Below are positions 1 through 5,462 of a stretch of 6,507 nt of DNA, piece by piece (the stretch's first letter is position 1; the number at the start of each line of letters is the position of its first letter). Source of the DNA: JAAZMI01 sp964603615 (lineage in GTDB: Bacteria; Bacillota; Dethiobacteria; DTU022; UBA8154); NCBI GenBank assembly GCA_964603615.1, contig CAZRVU010000071.1:1-6507 (forward strand). The letters run 5' to 3'. The notes under the pieces are model-generated. The model was given only the letters and a program-made list of their open reading frames with translations. It ran no database searches and had not been told where the DNA came from. Both the position numbers and the translations under genes were made by a program.

Positions 1-935
1 GCCAGCAGGTGCGCCACGCCGCTACGGGCGAAGAAACTCTCCACTTCCGGGTCCAGCGATCGGCGCTCGCCAAAGAGCATCCCCACCAGCAGGTTGCCCT
101 CCCTGGCCGGCAGGTAGGCCCTTAAAACAGTGGACATTTTAGCTTTAATTTGCAGGGCGGCCCGGCGCAAAGGAGACAACTCCGGGGAAAGGCCAAGGTC
201 GTCCACATCTTTGGCCGCACCATAAAAAGTGGCCGCCATCCCCTGCGTTTCCAGGAAATCACGGTAAGCAAAACCACCGGGATTGCGCTGCCCTTGTGGT
301 TTATAGAGCACACCTTTCAGGGACACCTGTTGGCCGTAGGATAAAAAGTAAAGGCCCGTATCAACGGTTTTGTTCTTTAAATTTTTCGGGGCCTCTTTGT
401 TACTATCTGCATACCAACTTCCGCTCCCATCCCCATCCTTGTCCTCTTCATCAGTCCCAAATCTTTTTTCATCCCCGCCGCCCTTCGCGCTGTTCCCCGT
501 AGTGCTGTCGCTCCCCGGCGCGCTGCCGTCGCCCTTGGGATCCCAGCGGAGAGTAACCCTCACCTTTCCGTTTACGGGGTATTCCTTCCCTTTTAGAACT
601 ATTTTCTCCGGGCACAGGGGGAAAACCACATCGTCTTCCCGCCACAAAGGTTCATCTTCCACCATACCCACCAGCGTACATTTTTCCCCGCCAAAGTCGC
701 GAACGTTGCCTTTTACTCCGGCCAGCGCATAATGATACCTCATCCCCCCGGCAACTAGAAAAAGAAGCAAAAGGGGCACAAAGGCTTGCACCCCTTTTTT
801 TTCACTGAAAACCTGCCATAAAGCCCAAAGAAGGGCGGCTGCGGCCGGCAGGATAAAAAAAGTGGACGTAAAAAAACGCCCGAGGATAATCCCCGCGACG
901 TACGCCAGTATCAGAAAAACGAGTGGACGAGCCAT
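1..935 (-). CDS. comEC: ComEC/Rec2 DNA-internalization channel, N-terminal part (runs off left edge)
   Basis: This is the inner-membrane channel that brings single-stranded DNA into the cytoplasm during natural transformation. The frame is open from the ATG at 935 to the window edge (311 codons); full ComEC proteins are roughly 700-800 residues. Two hydrophobic segments (about residues 5-40 and 50-64) come first, then the soluble N-terminal (DUF4131/OB-like) domain. That domain ends in the family signature NPGGFAYRDFLETQG at 218-232. The start of the Competence domain follows: LLVGMLFGERRSLDPEVE at 282-299, then GVAHLL. An AAAGGG ribosome binding site lies 9-10 bases before the ATG. A hydrophilic, acidic, Gly/Ser-rich stretch at about residues 133-190 looks like an insertion in the soluble domain. 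No comEA lies directly upstream, so comEC appears to be the first gene of its transcript. Identification is from motifs and order; function is inferred from the family. Confidence 0.93.
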   Translation of the reverse strand, partial: MARPLVFLILAYVAGIILGRFFTSTFFILPAAAALLWALWQVFSEKKGVQAFVPLLLLFLVAGGMRYHYALAGVKGNVRDFGGEKCTLVGMVEDEPLWREDDVVFPLCPEKIVLKGKEYPVNGKVRVTLRWDPKGDGSAPGSDSTTGNSAKGGGDEKRFGTDEEDKDGDGSGSWYADSNKEAPKNLKNKTVDTGLYFLSYGQQVSLKGVLYKPQGQRNPGGFAYRDFLETQGMAATFYGAAKDVDDLGLSPELSPLRRAALQIKAKMSTVLRAYLPAREGNLLVGMLFGERRSLDPEVESFFARSGVAHLL

Positions 936-1031
936 GAAAATGTTCCCTTTCCCCGCAACTATAGTTAGCAGATACAACCTTCTACAACAAGACCCGTACC
1001 ATTAAAGTATTCTCCAGGGCAATCCTATTTC

Positions 1032-1037
1032 ATTATA
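1032..1037 (-). promoter_or_regulatory. Candidate -10 box proximal to comEC
   Basis: A perfect TATAAT on the minus strand, about 100 bases before the comEC ATG. The best -35 at a 17-base spacing is poor (TGTAAA), so this is a weaker candidate than the promoter at 1119-1147. It could also be a chance match in AT-rich DNA. Confidence 0.3.
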
Positions 1038-1069
1038 CCCCACTCTTTACTACCTTTACAGCAGCGCTT

Positions 1070-1174
1070 TTTAGAAATGATGCGATCCGGTATATTAGGG
1101 AATAGTTTTTCTGTAAATATTATACAGGAGCCATAATGGAAAGACAAAAAATGGCACCATTTAGAAATGATACG
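1070..1174. repeat. Pair of 15-bp direct repeats 90 bp apart, upstream of comEC
   Basis: The copies at 1070-1084 and 1160-1174 differ at one base (TTTAGAAATGATGCG and TTTAGAAATGATACG). They flank the candidate comEC promoter. Two explanations fit: paired binding sites for a regulator, or a leftover end of an insertion sequence. Some IS21-like elements carry repeated internal terminal motifs of this general kind, but that comparison is from memory and no transposase is present. The stretch 936-1201 has no other convincing gene. Confidence 0.5.
1119..1147 (-). promoter_or_regulatory. Candidate sigma-A promoter reading toward comEC
   Basis: On the minus strand, a -35 TTGTCT (1142-1147), a 17-base spacer and a -10 TATAAT (1119-1124) point at comEC and would give a leader of roughly 180 bases. 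The -10 lies inside an imperfect palindrome (1111-1127, arms CTGTA/TACAG). The promoter is bracketed by two copies of a 15-base repeat. Spacing and box quality are good, but promoter use is inferred. Confidence 0.45.
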
Positions 1175-1201
1175 CCTTAGATCCTTTTAATATATCGGTT
1201 T

Positions 1202-1336
1202 TTACTCTTGCCATTTCCATTTTGAAAAGTACTTGTTTACAGAGTACATAATAAACTGGTGGGAATCATTATTGGGAAATATCTGTAAAGCACCCATTTG
1301 ATTTTCTTGATTTTCCTTAAATCCTTGATTCTGCAT
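1202..1336 (-). CDS. Possible 44-residue ORF downstream of the CPBP gene
   Basis: An ATG at 1336 opens a 44-codon frame ending in TAA at 1202. It begins MQNQGFKENQENQMG and ends SKWKWQE, and is polar and Gln/Asn-rich with no membrane segment. An AGGA sits only 4 bases before the ATG, close for a ribosome binding site. It starts 18 bases after the CPBP stop, so it could be translated from the same transcript. I do not recognise it. It may be a small real gene, the 3' end of a decayed gene, or a chance frame. Confidence 0.25.
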   Translation of the reverse strand: MQNQGFKENQENQMGALQIFPNNDSHQFIMYSVNKYFSKWKWQE

Positions 1337-1354
1337 ATAATCCTGGAAAAGAAA

Positions 1355-2248
1355 CTATTTAGGTGTTGATCTTCTTCCATCAGCTTTCAAAAACAGAATA
1401 ATAGAAACAATGATAAATGGTATCCCACCCACAAGACCGGTTATGGCAGGGCCAATGAGGGGGTTATAACCTTGTTTTACTATAACCATTGGAAGGGCTG
1501 CACCCGCATTTACGGTGGAATGGATCATGGCAGCCGGGATAACACTATTTAATTTGATTGTTGCATAACCCTCGATAATACCCAAAACAATACAGAAGAT
1601 AATCATGGCCAAAACACCCAGATAGGGGTAGCCAAAATAATCTGTACCGTAATTATGTCCCATTACAATGGCAGGTAAATGCCAAAAACCCCAGATAGCA
1701 CCACTGACAAGCAATGCGGTTCTAGTGGCATAAAGTTCCCTTAGTTTGGGAAGTAAGTATCCTCTCCAGCCAATCTCTTCCCCCAGGGTGGGGATTATAT
1801 TGATAAAGGGGCCAATGATAACGATCTGTATAATAGAAATGATTAACATATTGACAGCATTAAAGCCTGCCGGCCCCTTCCCTGCAATAATTTCATTCAA
1901 TTGTGAAAGACTGGTGTCAAACATTCCAGGAAAGAGCAAAAAGTAGACAACGCCACTGAAAAGCAATAATAGTGAAGGGCCAAAAAACACAAGCGAATAC
2001 TTCCGTAAATTGCCCTTGAAATTGGGGTGCAAATACATATTTTTGAAGCCCTCTTTAGTGATTAATCTTGTGAGAATACTGCTTAGGGCAGGCGTAAACA
2101 TCATGGCGGCCAGAATTAGTATTGATGCTTTGTCCCCATAAGTAAACCCAAAAAGAGGAATCAACAAAGCAACCAGCCAGCCGATCAACAGGGACAACAT
2201 AACATATATGATAATTCGTTTCTTTGTCTTAGGGTTACCCCTTGCCAC
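1355..2248 (-). CDS. CPBP-family (CAAX protease/bacteriocin-processing) intramembrane metalloprotease
   Basis: A polytopic membrane protein of 297 residues, usual for the family. It carries the CPBP motifs in order: GEEIGWRGYLLPKL (residues 156-169, with the EExxxR motif E157, E158 and R162), GFWHLPAI (187-194, H190) and HSTVNA (243-248, H243). At least six hydrophobic segments surround them. Such enzymes cleave substrates within the membrane; in bacteria some process peptides or give bacteriocin self-immunity, but the substrate here is unknown. The start is set at the GTG at 2248, because GGGGG lies 7 bases upstream and a -10 TATAAT lies at 2298-2303. The longer frame to 2353 would begin upstream of that promoter. 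The next protein begins ARGNPKTKKR, followed directly by the first membrane segment. All motif residues are present, so the gene looks functional. Confidence 0.9.
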   Translation of the reverse strand: MARGNPKTKKRIIIYVMLSLLIGWLVALLIPLFGFTYGDKASILILAAMMFTPALSSILTRLITKEGFKNMYLHPNFKGNLRKYSLVFFGPSLLLLFSGVVYFLLFPGMFDTSLSQLNEIIAGKGPAGFNAVNMLIISIIQIVIIGPFINIIPTLGEEIGWRGYLLPKLRELYATRTALLVSGAIWGFWHLPAIVMGHNYGTDYFGYPYLGVLAMIIFCIVLGIIEGYATIKLNSVIPAAMIHSTVNAGAALPMVIVKQGYNPLIGPAITGLVGGIPFIIVSIILFLKADGRRSTPK

Positions 2249-2297
2249 AATAATTCCCCCTGCTTTACATTGTTTCAACGACACTGCCTTAAAGTAA

Positions 2298-2327
2298 ATT
2301 ATAACCCCTAACTTGACGGCTTTACAA
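2298..2327 (-). promoter_or_regulatory. Promoter of the CPBP protease gene
   Basis: On the minus strand, -35 TTGTAA (2322-2327), an 18-base spacer and a consensus -10 TATAAT (2298-2303), about 50 bases before the GTG start at 2248. It excludes the far-upstream ATG at 2353 as the start and separates this gene from the serpin remnant. Confidence 0.55.
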
Positions 2328-2359
2328 TACCTCCATTGGAACAATTCCAGCACATAAAT

Positions 2360-2966
2360 CTATATATGTTCTGATTCTTTTACCATTTCAACCGCCGTTA
2401 CGGCTCCAGCTTTTGTGCCTTTTTCATCAACATCAATTTTAGTTTTGTGGATCACGCGGCTGATAAAAAGGTTTCCATCCGCCGATTTTCCTAATCCTGT
2501 AAAATCAGCCTTTTCCACATCAAAAAGCATCCAACATGCCTAGCTTTTGCAGCGAGTCATTCAGCAACGTGCTATACCCTGCAGAAAATTTAGGAACTTT
2601 CGCATAAATTTCTTCATCTTTCTTATTTTTAATTAAATCCATTATCTCCTTTGCATCCAAAACGCTTATTAAATTCGCCATAGAAATATTTTCCCTGGGC
2701 AGCAGGGCCACGAAGGCATATTTATTGTTTTTATAGGGTTTCATAAAGCCCGTGACAGCAACGTTTTCTAGATAAGTGCATTCAGACGAATTCATAAATT
2801 CTACGGTTAATTCTACGGTTTGTTTTTCCCCGTTTTCAGAAGTAAATTCACCGACGTGGATCTGCGTATCCTTATAAATTTTTAAAGTGCTTTTTGAAAC
2901 TGGCGCCGTACAGGCAGAAAGTAGGAAACTTAACAACAGGGCAACCGCCAAAATACATTTTTTCAT
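2360..2966 (-). pseudogene. Serpin (serine protease inhibitor) lipoprotein remnant
   Basis: The start at 2966 (ATG after GGGGG) gives a lipoprotein signal with lipobox LSAC and Cys19, predicting a membrane-anchored extracellular protein. After a few linker residues it enters the middle of a serpin: GEFTSENGEKQTVE (39-52), then GFMKPYKNNKYAFVALLP (73-90), VPKFSAGYSTLLNDSLQKLG (124-143) and MLDAF. A stop comes at 2520. One extra T in the T5 run at 2522-2526 breaks the frame. The continuing frame reads DVEKADFTGLGKSADGNLF, VIHKTKIDVDEKGTKAG and AVTAVEM (the reactive-loop hinge), then stops at 2360. Roughly the first 180-200 residues of a normal ~370-residue serpin are missing, as are the reactive bond and the C-terminal strands. 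It cannot inhibit proteases. Family identity is from motif order; the deletion and frameshift are visible directly. Confidence 0.85.
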
Positions 2967-3005
2967 AGTCTGTTTCCCCCTTTTAAATAAACAGACGGTA
3001 TGCCA
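2937..3005. repeat. 69-bp direct repeat, copy A (serpin leader and signal start)
   Basis: Identical over 69 bases to 4434-4502, offset 1497. It covers the 5' leader, the ribosome binding site and the first ten codons (MKKCILAVAL) of the serpin lipoprotein. Weaker similarity continues to about 3020, and the sequence diverges abruptly on the signal-peptide side. The exact match implies a recent duplication or recombination. Confidence 0.95.
2968..2996 (-). promoter_or_regulatory. Hairpin with the ribosome binding site in its loop (copy A)
   Basis: On the minus strand, GTCTGTTT (2989-2996) and AAACAGAC (2968-2975) form a perfect 8-bp stem. The 13-base loop ATTTAAAAGGGGG holds the Shine-Dalgarno sequence. 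The 3' arm ends one base before the ATG at 2966. It could tune translation of the lipoprotein. The pairing is visible; a regulatory role is inferred. The same structure recurs at 4465-4493. Confidence 0.55.
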
Positions 3006-3170
3006 CGGGGAAAAATTCCTTTTTTTGTTTTCTGCAGGGTTTTTTGCCGATTTTAGCAAACCAGTGTTTGTACTGCTGGGGTTAAACAGGGGAAATGTGC
3101 AGTTCTGAAATAATTTTGAGGAATTATCCTAAATGAAAAAATAAAAACCAGGGGTTTATTGCATAACCGG

Positions 3171-3568
3171 TTAAAGGCTTTTGATATGGAACCGCAAAGC
3201 CTGTAAAAAGGTTTTGCAATTTTTAAACTGTTTTTCTACATAATCCTTATCAAAATGCACCAGGGCCGTGTAATCCCCTTCCTGCCGATCCACAAACAAG
3301 CGATCATATAATCTTCCCTGGCTCTTATTTAATATTCCTTTTTAATAAACTCCCTATGAAAAGCCGCTCTTACCCCGGAATGTTTTTTGAAAGATAGGCC
3401 ACGTTCTAAAAGTGCCGCCATGACGCTGTAAAATAGGGCATAATACAAACGGTTAATAGCAAAGTCATGTTCTCCTGCTGCAATTTCCCTCAGGGCAGAT
3501 TCTATACTTTTTTCTGCTTTATTCCACCAATGGAGAACCATTTTAGTGCGTTGCTGTTGGTCATTCAT
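3171..3568 (-). pseudogene. HEPN-domain protein, frameshifted (partner of the upstream nucleotidyltransferase)
   Basis: HEPN proteins of this type pair with minimal nucleotidyltransferases in toxin-antitoxin systems, the HEPN partner usually being an RNase toxin. The ATG at 3568 overlaps the nucleotidyltransferase stop by four bases (ATGA), so the two were translationally coupled. The first frame (79 residues) carries KAEKSIESALREIAAGEHDF, RLYYALFYSVMAALLERG and KHSGVRAAFHREFIKK, typical of PF05168-type HEPN, then stops at 3329. The expected remainder, GRLYDRLFVDRQEGDY with YVEKQFKNCKTFLQALRF, lies in another frame ending at 3171. One missing base near 3337-3343 (probably a G in a GG run) explains the break. 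Repaired, it would be 132 residues, normal for the family. Unless this is a sequencing error, the toxin is probably inactive or truncated. The only R/H pair seen is Rx3H, not the usual Rx4-6H. Confidence 0.82.
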
Positions 3569-3939
3569 AAGGGTAAACCTTCCTTTAGGATCTCTTCTTT
3601 GATTGGAAGCACGGAAAAATAACCTTTTTCCCAGGATTCCTTGTCTATTACAAGAGTACTAAAGTTGGTATTGTATTCCAAATTAATTTCAAACACTATG
3701 TCTGTTATCACATGTCGTTTTTCGCGAGACAAAGGTTCTAAAGTTAATATCAGCAAATCAATGTCAGATTCTAGATCAGTTTTTCCGCAAGCTACAGATC
3801 CGTAAAGAATTACATCCGCTATTTTAAATTGCTTGGTTATCTTTTCTTTTAAAATCTTAAGCGCAGATATCTCTGTACTTGATAATCCAAAAATTTTGTC
3901 CGTATAATTATTTCCTTTATCTTCTTTAATAAAAGTCAC
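3565..3939 (-). CDS. Minimal nucleotidyltransferase (MNT/MntA-like antitoxin)
   Basis: A 124-residue Pol-beta-superfamily nucleotidyltransferase. The fold signature LYGSVACGKTDLESDIDLLI spans residues 45-64, with Gly47-Ser48 and metal-binding Asp59 and Asp61 present. The C-terminal third (EKGYFSVLPIKEEILKEG) is typical of this subgroup. In characterised MNT/HEPN pairs the enzyme neutralises HEPN by adding nucleotides to a Tyr. The start is placed at the GTG at 3939, because a strong AGGAGGG (3947-3953) lies 7 bases upstream; the upstream ATG at 3963 has no such site. It overlaps the HEPN start by four bases. The gene is intact while its HEPN partner is frameshifted. The family is clear; the antitoxin role is inferred from the pairing. 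Confidence 0.85.
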   Translation of the reverse strand: MTFIKEDKGNNYTDKIFGLSSTEISALKILKEKITKQFKIADVILYGSVACGKTDLESDIDLLILTLEPLSREKRHVITDIVFEINLEYNTNFSTLVIDKESWEKGYFSVLPIKEEILKEGLPL

Positions 3940-3975
3940 ATTGTTTCCCTCCTGTTTCACCATTGTTTCCGGTAC

Positions 3976-3981
3976 ATTGTA
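3976..3981 (-). promoter_or_regulatory. Extended -10 of the MNT/HEPN promoter
   Basis: TACAAT on the minus strand, preceded by TG and one base (an extended -10), about 37 bases before the GTG at 3939. The -35 at 17 bases (TAGAAT) is weak, which an extended -10 can offset. Confidence 0.4.
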
Positions 3982-4020
3982 TCATCAACCGCGAATATAT
4001 TCTATTGTTTGTTGATTTAA

Positions 4021-4282
4021 ATGAATGGTAAATACTTGTTGGATACAAATATTGTTATCAGGTTATTTGCAGGGGGTGAAGCCGTTTTAAATTGGTTGGG
4101 GAAAAAACCGGAAATATATATTCCTTCCATAGTGCCTGGGGGAATTATTCTATGGTGCCCAAAAATCTGCAAATATAAAAAGCAACACCCCAAAAATAAT
4201 TGAGTTTTCTTCCCACTTAACCATCTTGCCTTGTGACGGTGAAACAAACATTATGGGGAAATTAAAAATCAATTTTGGCAAA
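4021..4282 (+). pseudogene. VapC-type PIN-domain toxin, frameshifted and truncated
   Basis: VapC toxins are PIN-domain RNases. The ATG at 4021 opens MNGKYLLDTNIVIRLFAG, with the first catalytic Asp in LLDTN (residue 8), followed by IYIPSIV. An extra C at 4135-4136 then throws the frame, and the first frame ends at 4203. In the +1 frame the protein resumes as GELFYGAQKSANIKSNTPK (second acidic residue in GEL), then IIEFSSHLTILPCDGET and IMGKLKINFGK. Homology stops at about 4282, where an unrelated minus-strand fragment begins. The C-terminal part with the remaining acidic residues (normally in an ENDIWIA-like motif) is gone. No VapB antitoxin gene is upstream; instead the divergent MNT gene starts within 82 bases. 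Two independent lesions make it a dead gene. The family call is firm. Confidence 0.85.
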
Positions 4283-4463
4283 TCCCGGTCCCGACGTTGG
4301 CAACTGTTTCAAGCGCGCCGTCACGGATATCGCTACCTACCGCTTCGTTTGCCCATACCCGGTCATAATGTAGTTCCGTCCCCCCGCCCCAAAGATCCTT
4401 TGTCGTCACATAAAAATCATCCATATTATCAATCAGGGCAACCGCCAAAATACATTTTTTCAT
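4269..4463 (-). pseudogene. Chimeric ORF: serpin-type leader and signal start fused to an unknown tail
   Basis: The ATG at 4463 and its GGGGG ribosome binding site belong to the second copy of the serpin leader. The first ten residues, MKKCILAVAL, are identical to the serpin lipoprotein. Thereafter the 64-residue ORF switches to an unrelated, unrecognised sequence: IDNMDDFYVTTKDLWGGG, ELHYDRVWANEAVG, DGALETVANVGTGI. The hydrophobic core is too short and there is no lipobox Cys, so it should not be exported. The tail has coding-like composition and is probably a piece of another gene; the stop lies at its junction with the VapC remnant. It could be translated, since the initiation region is intact, but it is most simply a recombination product. 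Confidence 0.5.
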
Positions 4464-4502
4464 AGTCTGTTTCCCCCTTTTAAATAAACAGACGGTATGC
4501 CA
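4434..4502. repeat. 69-bp direct repeat, copy B
   Basis: Identical to 2937-3005 in the same orientation, with weaker similarity to about 4517. It carries the leader, hairpin, ribosome binding site and ten signal-peptide codons ahead of a different ORF body. Confidence 0.95.
4465..4493 (-). promoter_or_regulatory. Hairpin with the ribosome binding site in its loop (copy B)
   Basis: The same 8-bp stem (GTCTGTTT/AAACAGAC) and AGGGGG-containing loop as at 2968-2996, directly before the ATG at 4463. Its identity reflects the 69-bp duplication and is not independent evidence of conservation. Confidence 0.5.
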
Positions 4503-4658
4503 TGGTGAAAAGTTCCTTTGATTGGGAAGGATAAACCTTGTTAGTTTTGGCCGTATATCAAACGCTCGGGGCACATATTGTTCTTTGACATTTTGCACAA
4601 AGCCGCCTTTGGTGACAACCCTGAACGGCAAGGATGATATAAAAGGGCAAACTCTTTT

Positions 4659-4889
4659 TTATTCGAGCGCTGTTAAGCTAGCACTGCGGGCTATGGTCTC
4701 CGCCTGTGCATAGTCAACAGTACCCGGCATGAACGCAATCCCAACAAAAACCTTTAGTTCCTTGTTGTAAGATAGGATACCAATTGTTTCAAATTGGGGT
4801 ACGTCAGCCATGGCGCCGGGATAGCGATCAATTTCGCTGGGATCTAAATACCCTCCATAAACAGGCGTCCGCTGATATGCAGGTAAAAT
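4659..4889 (-). pseudogene. Orphan 3' gene fragment, unrecognised
   Basis: A 76-codon open frame without a start, closed by TAA at 4659. An in-frame TAA at 4890-4892 cuts it off upstream, next to the broken RelE gene. It reads TPVYGGYLDPSEIDRYPG, then FETIGILSYNKELKVFVG, MPGTVDYAQAETIARSAS and a final ALE. The composition and alternating hydrophobic pattern look like real protein, so this is probably the C-terminal end of a soluble or secreted protein whose 5' part was lost. I do not recognise the family. Positions 4503-4658, between this and copy B, contain no gene I can support. Confidence 0.4.
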
Positions 4890-5026
4890 TTATACCCCTC
4901 CGCTGAGGGATGGTGTGGATTAATTTGAAGTATCTTAAGCTTTGTTGCCACCTGCATTTGTTCTGTAAGCGTTAGTTTTTTCAAACTCTTTTCAAAAGCT
5001 TTGGTGGCAACAATTTTAAATTTCAT
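4844..5026 (-). pseudogene. RelE/ParE-type toxin, C-terminally truncated
   Basis: RelE-family toxins are small RNases, usually of about 85-95 residues. The ATG at 5026 overlaps the antitoxin gene by 11 bases. The first 41 residues fit the family: MKFKIVATKAFEKSLKKL, TEQMQVATKLKILQ and the INPHHPS turn (35-41). Normally a LRTKRI-like strand and the catalytic C-terminal half follow. Here the sequence changes at about 4904 into unrelated DNA, and the frame stops at 60 residues (4844). The catalytic sheet is missing, so no toxicity is expected. The lost half is not elsewhere in the window. The RelE call rests on the N-terminal pattern plus the AbrB-type partner. Confidence 0.75.
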
Positions 5027-5288
5027 CTAGATTAATACCCATCTCTTTAAACATTTTGTCAACATCATCATAGGCTTTCAATTCACCATTTTTATATTCG
5101 GCATCTGTTTCTTTGATAAGCTTCGCGATGCGGATCATTTCTTTTTTAGGATAAACAACAACAGGGCAAAGAAAAATACCCCCATCTTTTTCAACAACAT
5201 CAAACTGATCTCCTTCTTTAATACCAAGATTTTTTACTATCTCAGCAGGGATCGTAATCTGTGATCTCCCACGCATTTCTATTAGCAC
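5016..5288 (-). CDS. AbrB/MazE/SpoVT-type antitoxin and DNA-binding protein
   Basis: A 90-residue antitoxin. The swapped-hairpin AbrB domain is at the N-terminus: MRGRSQITIPAEIVKNLGIK at residues 5-24, then EGDQFDVV and GGIFLCPV. The C-terminal half (KEMIRIAKLIKETDAEY, DDVDKMFKEMGINLDEI) is charged and helical, as expected for the toxin-binding arm. The start is placed at the GTG at 5288, which has AAAGGA 8 bases upstream. The ATG at 5315 lies only 11 bases beyond the -10 box and would be almost leaderless. The gene overlaps the RelE start by 11 bases. Such antitoxins usually repress their own promoter. It is intact, although its toxin is truncated. Confidence 0.88.
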   Translation of the reverse strand: MLIEMRGRSQITIPAEIVKNLGIKEGDQFDVVEKDGGIFLCPVVVYPKKEMIRIAKLIKETDAEYKNGELKAYDDVDKMFKEMGINLDEI

Positions 5289-5326
5289 ATCTCTCATCCT
5301 TTCAGAAACTCGCATTTTCTGATTGT

Positions 5327-5355
5327 ATTATATGCTAAATATAGTAGATCCTCAA
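5327..5355 (-). promoter_or_regulatory. Promoter of the AbrB-RelE operon
   Basis: On the minus strand, -35 TTGAGG (5350-5355), exactly 17 bases of spacer, and -10 TATAAT (5327-5332). Transcription would begin near 5320, favouring the GTG at 5288 over the ATG at 5315 as the start. The rest of 5316-5455 holds no gene that I can see. Confidence 0.65.
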
Positions 5356-5462
5356 TGATTTTTATAATGAAAATAATAAGGCTCAGTATTTTTTTCATTT
5401 AGCAGACTTTCCTCTTCACGCGGTTCCCTTGTCAGGCTTGAAACGGGGTGTTCTGTGCTAAT

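Noticed and set aside
150..732. Several plus-strand ORFs opposite comEC
   Set aside because: The comEC frame on the minus strand is continuous with strong family motifs; the opposite frames are shadows without recognisable motifs or ribosome binding sites.
2249..2353. Longer N-terminus for the CPBP protease from the ATG at 2353
   Set aside because: It would begin upstream of the TATAAT at 2298-2303, and the extra residues lack family character; the GTG at 2248 has GGGGG at proper spacing.
2967..3059. Upstream extension of the serpin frame to an ATG at 3059
   Set aside because: The extension runs through the leader hairpin and ribosome binding site and precedes a good lipoprotein signal that must be N-terminal.
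3006..3170. Possible gene or terminator between the HEPN and serpin remnants, including the palindrome TAACCGGTTA near 3164-3173
   Set aside because: No supported frame. The palindrome is short and the nearby T-rich run is not directly next to a stable stem, so I do not call a terminator.
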